Source: Caldicellulosiruptor diazotrophicus (GTDB taxonomy: Bacteria; Bacillota; Thermoanaerobacteria; Caldicellulosiruptorales; Caldicellulosiruptoraceae). From it: 64,000 nt of DNA. The position numbers and the translations under genes are program-made. The stretch is from assembly GCF_017347585.1 (NCBI RefSeq), contig NZ_AP024480.1, forward strand, positions 672,001-736,000. Reading direction: 5' to 3'. The notes beneath the pieces were generated by a model. The model searched no databases, had not been told where the DNA came from, and saw nothing but the letters and a program-made list of their open reading frames with translations. Positions 60,775 to 64,000 of this stretch are shown here, in pieces; the first letter of the stretch is position 1; every line of letters begins with the position of its first letter.

Positions 60775-62016
60775 ATGCCTCTTTTTGTTGAGAACCTTAA
60801 ATGCGGCTACTCTTATCCCATTGTTGAGATAAATGGAAGACTTAAGTTCGAAGAAGGGAAAGTCTATGGATTTGTTGGACCAAACGGAAGTGGTAAAAGT
60901 ACACTAATAAAGGCTTTAGCAGGGCTTGTCAAAATTTTTGAAGGCAGGATTTGTTTTGGTGATGTGCAGATAAGCAAGCTTTCCGACATAGAAAGAGCAA
61001 AGCTTATTTCGTACATGCCACAGCACATCTTTTCAAGCTTTCCATTTACAGTGCTTGATGTTGTGATGATGGGAAGATTTCCTTATGAAAAGAGCAGGTT
61101 CTTTGCTACCTACGAGAGCAAAAAAATCGCGGAGGAGAAAATAGAACAGGTTGATCTTTCCAGCAAAAAACTTTTGAGCATATTAAAGATTTCTGGTGGT
61201 GAGAGGCAAAGAACTTCCTTTGCACGTGTGCTTGCTCAAAGTAGCAAAGTTTTGCTTTTAGATGAGCCAAATTCAAACTTGGATATTTCCCATCAAGAAA
61301 AAATTTTAAGAATTGCAAAAAAGGAAGCGCTTGATGGCAAGATTGTCATAATGGCAATTCATAATCTGAAAATTGCAGCCAAAGTGTGCGATTGCGTGAT
61401 TATAATGAAAGATGGTAAAATTGTAGATATTGGAAGACCAGATGAGGTTCTAAACCAACAGAACATCAAAAAGGTGTACAATGTTGACGCAGTTGTTTAC
61501 AAAAATCCATTTGGGATATTTGATATAGAACTTATCCAGAGAGAAGACCCAAAAGCTGTGCACGTTCATGTTGTTGCAGGAGGTGGGAGCGCACAGCTTC
61601 TTTTCAGGATGCTCGTTGAAATGGGGTGTAAAGTCACAACAGGTGTACTTTCCACAAACGATACAGACTTTGAAACAGCTCAGCTTTTTTCCATCTATAC
61701 AGTTTTTACGAAACCTTTTATGCCAATTGGAGAAAAAGAGTATATTGAAAATATTCAGCTAATCAGCAAGGCAGACCTGTGCGTGCTTTGCAGTATTCCG
61801 TTTGGTGTTCAGAACCTGAAAAACTTAGAGGCGCTAAGGTATGCTAATAAGCTTTGCATAATTGAAGAGGAGGATATTTCAAAACGCGATTTTACAGGCG
61901 GTTTTGCAACAAATCTTTACAATTGCTTGAGAGAAAAAGCCTTAGTTGTTTCAAACAGTGAGAGTTTGAAAGATTATATCTTAAGAGAAACAAATGTAAA
62001 AGATGTAAAGGAGTGA
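60775..62016 (+). CDS. ABC transporter ATPase fused to an extra C-terminal domain
   Basis: About 413 residues. The first ~245 are a FecE/BtuD-like ATPase with Walker A GPNGSGKST, signature SGGERQR, Walker B VLLLDEPNSNLD and H-loop AIHNLKIA. Residues about 260-413 form an additional domain: VHVHVVAGGGSAQLLFRMLVEMGCKVTTGVLSTNDTD followed by LISKADLCVLCSIPFGVQNLKNLEAL. The GGG loop and alternating strands look like a Rossmann-type fold; the domain is seen in some other prokaryotic ABC ATPases and its role is unknown to me. ATG 60775 is chosen because the upstream GTG 60763 abuts GAGGTGA. The LUD gene follows. Confidence 0.87.
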   Translation: MPLFVENLKCGYSYPIVEINGRLKFEEGKVYGFVGPNGSGKSTLIKALAGLVKIFEGRICFGDVQISKLSDIERAKLISYMPQHIFSSFPFTVLDVVMMGRFPYEKSRFFATYESKKIAEEKIEQVDLSSKKLLSILKISGGERQRTSFARVLAQSSKVLLLDEPNSNLDISHQEKILRIAKKEALDGKIVIMAIHNLKIAAKVCDCVIIMKDGKIVDIGRPDEVLNQQNIKKVYNVDAVVYKNPFGIFDIELIQREDPKAVHVHVVAGGGSAQLLFRMLVEMGCKVTTGVLSTNDTDFETAQLFSIYTVFTKPFMPIGEKEYIENIQLISKADLCVLCSIPFGVQNLKNLEALRYANKLCIIEEEDISKRDFTGGFATNLYNCLREKALVVSNSESLKDYILRETNVKDVKE

Positions 62017-62022
62017 TTTAAA

Positions 62023-62664
62023 ATGAATCAAAATAAGGCATGGTGGTTGGATACAAACTTTGAAACTGTAAAGAAAAACTTGGAGGCAAGAAACTTTGAA
62101 TGTTTTGTTGTTGAAAAAAAAGAAGATGTTGTACCTCTTTTAGAAAAACTCATTTCAAAAGGCAGCATGGTATCATGCGGTGGGTCAATGACACTTTTTG
62201 AATGTGGTGTGATAGATTTTCTGAGAAATGGCAATTACAACTTTTTGGACAGATACAAAGAAGGAATAACACCTGAGGAGCTTGGTGAGATTTACAGAAA
62301 ATCTTTCTGGGCTGACTACTATCTTATGTCAACAAACGCAATAACACTTGACGGAAAACTCATAAACATAGATGGGAATGGCAACAGGCTTGCAGCGCTT
62401 CTTTTCGGTCCTAAAAATGTAATAGTGATTGCCGGAAAGAACAAGCTTGTTTTAAACGAGGAACAAGGTTTGCTGAGAGTAAGGAACATAGCATCTCCTA
62501 TGAACTCAAAAAGACTTTCTCGAAACACACCCTGTACCCAGGACGGAAAATGCCATGATTGTTTAAGTTTTGAGTGCATCTGCAGCCATATTGTTGTAAC
62601 AAGAAGGTCTCCTGCAAAGGGAAGAATCAAGGTTGTGCTGGTCAAAGAAGACTTGGGCTTTTAG
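62023..62664 (+). CDS. LUD-domain protein (LutC/YkgG-like)
   Basis: 213 residues, DUF162/LUD family: WWLDTNFETVKKNLEARNFECFVVEKKED, VSCGGSMTLFECGVIDFL, DYYLMSTNAITLDGKLINIDGNGNRLAALLFGPKNVIVIAGKNKLV and a C-terminal Cys cluster CTQDGKCHDCLSFECICSH. The family includes LutC, part of lactate oxidation, but the solo, Cys-rich members near metal transporters have no known function. The start is ATG 62023 after AAAGGAGTG, 6 nt from the ATPase stop, so it is probably in the ABC operon. Confidence 0.88.
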   Translation: MNQNKAWWLDTNFETVKKNLEARNFECFVVEKKEDVVPLLEKLISKGSMVSCGGSMTLFECGVIDFLRNGNYNFLDRYKEGITPEELGEIYRKSFWADYYLMSTNAITLDGKLINIDGNGNRLAALLFGPKNVIVIAGKNKLVLNEEQGLLRVRNIASPMNSKRLSRNTPCTQDGKCHDCLSFECICSHIVVTRRSPAKGRIKVVLVKEDLGF

Positions 62665-62718
62665 AGATGGGGTTGTAATATTTCAGAAATATTTGCGTAA
62701 CAATTCTGTAAAAAAGGG

Positions 62719-62748
62719 TTGACAGAATAAAGTGACTTGTAATAAAAT
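62719..62748 (+). promoter_or_regulatory. Predicted promoter of riboswitch-controlled wall hydrolase
   Basis: A consensus TTGACA (62719-62724), an 18-nt spacer and TAAAAT (62743-62748), just before the riboswitch. Confidence 0.6.
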
Positions 62749-62773
62749 AATAACATCAAAATAATAAACTTCA

Positions 62774-62918
62774 TAGGCTGAATGTCTGAGCAAATTGTAA
62801 AAATTGCTCAGACAGCGGGAGACCCAAAGTAAGTCAGGGGTGAATCGGCAAAAGTGTTGCCGTAGGGATAGCCTTCTTGTCCCGAACCCGTCAGCTAATC
62901 CCGTAAGCCTCAAGAAGG
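62774..62918 (+). promoter_or_regulatory. Cyclic-di-AMP (ydaO-yuaA) riboswitch
   Basis: The conserved ydaO core is visible: GGGGTGAATCGGC at 62837-62849, GCCGTAGGGATA, then CCCGAACCCGTCAGCTAAT and CCCGTAAGCCT. A basal helix is formed by AGGCT (62775-62779) and AGCCT (62906-62910), and an 11-bp hairpin sits at 62783-62793/62804-62814. The gene downstream is an SH3-NlpC/P60 wall hydrolase, the commonest target of this class. CCTTCTTG (62872-62879) can pair with CAAGAAGG (62911-62918), which holds the Shine-Dalgarno sequence and is followed by a short T run, so the switch may act on translation or termination. Confidence 0.88.
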
Positions 62919-62928
62919 GAGTTTTTGC

Positions 62929-63888
62929 ATGAATCTCAGAAGTTTAATGGCTATACTTCTTGTAATTTTTTTGATGTTTTTTTCTGCAAAGGCCTTTGCC
63001 CAGTCAGCCCAGGCAAAATCCACAATAAATATAAGAAGTGCACCTTCAACAAGTAGTAAGATTTTAGGAGTTTTCCCCAAAGGGTTTAAAGCACAAGTTT
63101 TGTCAAATACAGGTGGATGGGTAAAGATTTCGTATGATGGAATTGTTGGGTATGTAAAGTCTGATTACATAGCTATTACGAATGAAAAAATGAGCGCAGT
63201 TTTAAATAATTCAAGAGCAAGTGTAGCAAAAACGGCTGATATAATTGCGCAAGCCACAGTTTTAAAAGACAATGCACGCCTGAGAAGTGATATGTCAACT
63301 TCATCAAAGGTGCTGAAGACATTAAAAAATGGTAGCAAGGTGTATGTCCTGTCAAAAGAACAAAATGGCTGGGTGAAGGTAAAGACGCTTGATGGCGCAG
63401 TAGGATATATGGCTTATTACCTTTTGAAGATGCCATCGCAGCTTGTATCAAAAACAGTGTCACGTGGTGGGTTTGAAAGAAGTCAAGCAGAAACTTTTAT
63501 AAATCTTAGCTTGGCACAGAGAATTTTGGAGTTTGCTCAAAGATTTCGTGGCATAAGATACTCATACGGTGGAACATCGCCATCAACTGGTTTTGACTGT
63601 TCAGGATTTGTTCAGTTTGTGTTTAGAAACTTTGGAATAAATTTAGAAAGAACAGCAGCTGACATGGCAAGGGCAAATGGTGTGAGAATTTCGTATAGTG
63701 AAATTCAACCGGGAGATTTGCTTTTCTTTGATACAGATGGTGGGAAAAATTATATAAATCATGTTGGCATATATTTAGGTGGTGGCAAGTTCATTCATGC
63801 GTCAAGTGCAAGGGGACGTGTAACAGAAACTGACCTAAATTCATATTATGGAAGATTTTTTATGATGGCAAAAAGGGTCATAAGATGA
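62929..63888 (+). CDS. Secreted SH3-SH3-NlpC/P60 peptidoglycan hydrolase
   Basis: 319 residues: a signal peptide (cut near AFA-QS, residue 25), two bacterial SH3 domains (about 28-85: STINIRSAPSTSSKILGVFPKG; about 105-165: ARLRSDMSTSSKVLKTLKNG) and a C-terminal NlpC/P60 domain. Its catalytic Cys is in TGFDCSGFVQFVF and its His is in INHVGIYLGGG, and a conserved polar residue follows near HASSARG. Such enzymes cleave peptide cross-links in peptidoglycan (D-Glu-meso-DAP or L-Ala-D-Glu type). It lies behind a c-di-AMP riboswitch, which would link wall turnover to osmotic or cell-wall status. Confidence 0.95.
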   Translation: MNLRSLMAILLVIFLMFFSAKAFAQSAQAKSTINIRSAPSTSSKILGVFPKGFKAQVLSNTGGWVKISYDGIVGYVKSDYIAITNEKMSAVLNNSRASVAKTADIIAQATVLKDNARLRSDMSTSSKVLKTLKNGSKVYVLSKEQNGWVKVKTLDGAVGYMAYYLLKMPSQLVSKTVSRGGFERSQAETFINLSLAQRILEFAQRFRGIRYSYGGTSPSTGFDCSGFVQFVFRNFGINLERTAADMARANGVRISYSEIQPGDLLFFDTDGGKNYINHVGIYLGGGKFIHASSARGRVTETDLNSYYGRFFMMAKRVIR

Positions 63889-63892
63889 AAGT

Positions 63893-63938
63893 AAAAAGGG
63901 GCTTTTTCCTGAAAATCAGAAAGGGAAAAGCCCCTTTT
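63893..63938. terminator. Terminator after wall hydrolase (bidirectional)
   Basis: A 15-16 bp stem with one or two mismatches between AAAAGGGGCTTTTTCC and GGGAAAAGCCCCTTTT, closing a ~13-nt loop; T runs are on both strands. It lies between convergent genes. Confidence 0.85.
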
Positions 63939-63955
63939 ATGTTTGAAAATGTTTT

Positions 63956-64000
63956 TTACTTTTTTATCAAAGGCAAAATTAGGTTTTTGACATCTTCCTC
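63956..64000 (-). CDS. C-terminus of a minus-strand gene running off the window
   Basis: The last frame on the minus strand ends in a TAA at 63956-63958 and encodes EEDVKNLILPLIKK before the window edge. It is convergent with the wall hydrolase behind a shared terminator, so a real gene end is plausible. Too little is visible to name the product. Confidence 0.4.
   Translation of the reverse strand, partial: EEDVKNLILPLIKK

Noticed and set aside
62774-62918. Cobalamin riboswitch upstream of the NlpC/P60 gene, suggested by the nearby cobalamin-type transporter
   Set aside because: No B12-box-like GCCACTG segment is present, and the conserved segments match the ydaO c-di-AMP class, whose usual target is exactly this kind of wall hydrolase.
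1-64000. CRISPR array, rRNA or integrated prophage
   Set aside because: No regularly spaced repeats, rRNA segments or phage structural genes are seen in the window.

Overview
The window looks like a piece of the chromosome of a thermophilic, low-GC Firmicute, most probably Caldicellulosiruptor or a close relative. This is judged by eye from AT-rich DNA, strong AGGAGG-type ribosome binding sites, frequent TTG/GTG starts, a Clostridia-type gene set (HemZ, PdxR/PdxST, Nnr, ASRT-GH42) and large FN3/SLH surface proteins. No database search was run. Most genes are on the + strand in tight operons.

Layout. 1-5.0 kb: the end of relA, then dtd, an MBL hydrolase, hemZ, a PflX-type radical SAM protein and UDP-GlcNAc 2-epimerase. 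5.1-13.4 kb: two secreted proteins of about 1,200 residues with many FN3 domains, followed by a triple-SLH protein; this is a cell-surface locus. 13.5-19.3 kb: a polar amino acid ABC transporter, a DMT exporter and a beta-CASP nuclease with a duplicated C-terminal extension. 19.4-21.3 kb (-): an arsR-arsC-acr3 arsenic resistance operon with a near-consensus promoter. 21.36-23.39 kb (-): an IS607-type element with a broken serine recombinase (tnpA), an intact TnpB that lacks the zinc ribbon, and a structured 3' region that looks like an omega RNA. 23.4-26.0 kb: the pxpABC 5-oxoprolinase genes. 26.15-26.74 kb: a decayed Uma2 gene and tRNA-Arg(UCG).

26.9-30.5 kb: an alpha/beta hydrolase, an ASRT-family protein and a GH42 beta-galactosidase, which look like a carbohydrate operon. 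30.8-32.8 kb: a radical SAM/HhH protein with its DUF4130 partner, a presumed but uncharacterised DNA repair or modification pair. 32.8-41.1 kb: a secreted coiled-coil protein, an FAD protein, a PHP phosphoesterase, comEC, holA, rpsT and ldh. 41.5-47.1 kb: a complete oligopeptide ABC operon. 47.2-48.9 kb: a small lipoprotein and an M20 peptidase. 48.9-51.9 kb: pdxR diverging from pdxST over overlapping promoters.

51.9-57.2 kb: a small Cys-rich protein too short for ordinary ORF cut-offs, acpS, nnr, a lipoprotein, alr, a MazEF-like pair and a membrane-anchored coiled-coil protein. 57.2-58.7 kb: ccdA, a TlpA-like thioredoxin and a GcvH-like protein without the lipoyl lysine. 58.8-62.7 kb: an iron/cobalamin-type ABC importer whose ATPase carries an extra C-terminal domain, then a LUD-domain protein. 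62.7-63.9 kb: a probable cyclic-di-AMP (ydaO) riboswitch controlling an SH3-NlpC/P60 wall hydrolase. The last bases hold the C-terminus of a minus-strand gene.

The most unusual material is the TnpB/omega-RNA relic and the start of pxpA next to it, the GcvH-like/redox/metal-transport neighbourhood, the ABC ATPase fusion, the radical SAM-DUF4130 pair, and the repeat extension on the beta-CASP nuclease.
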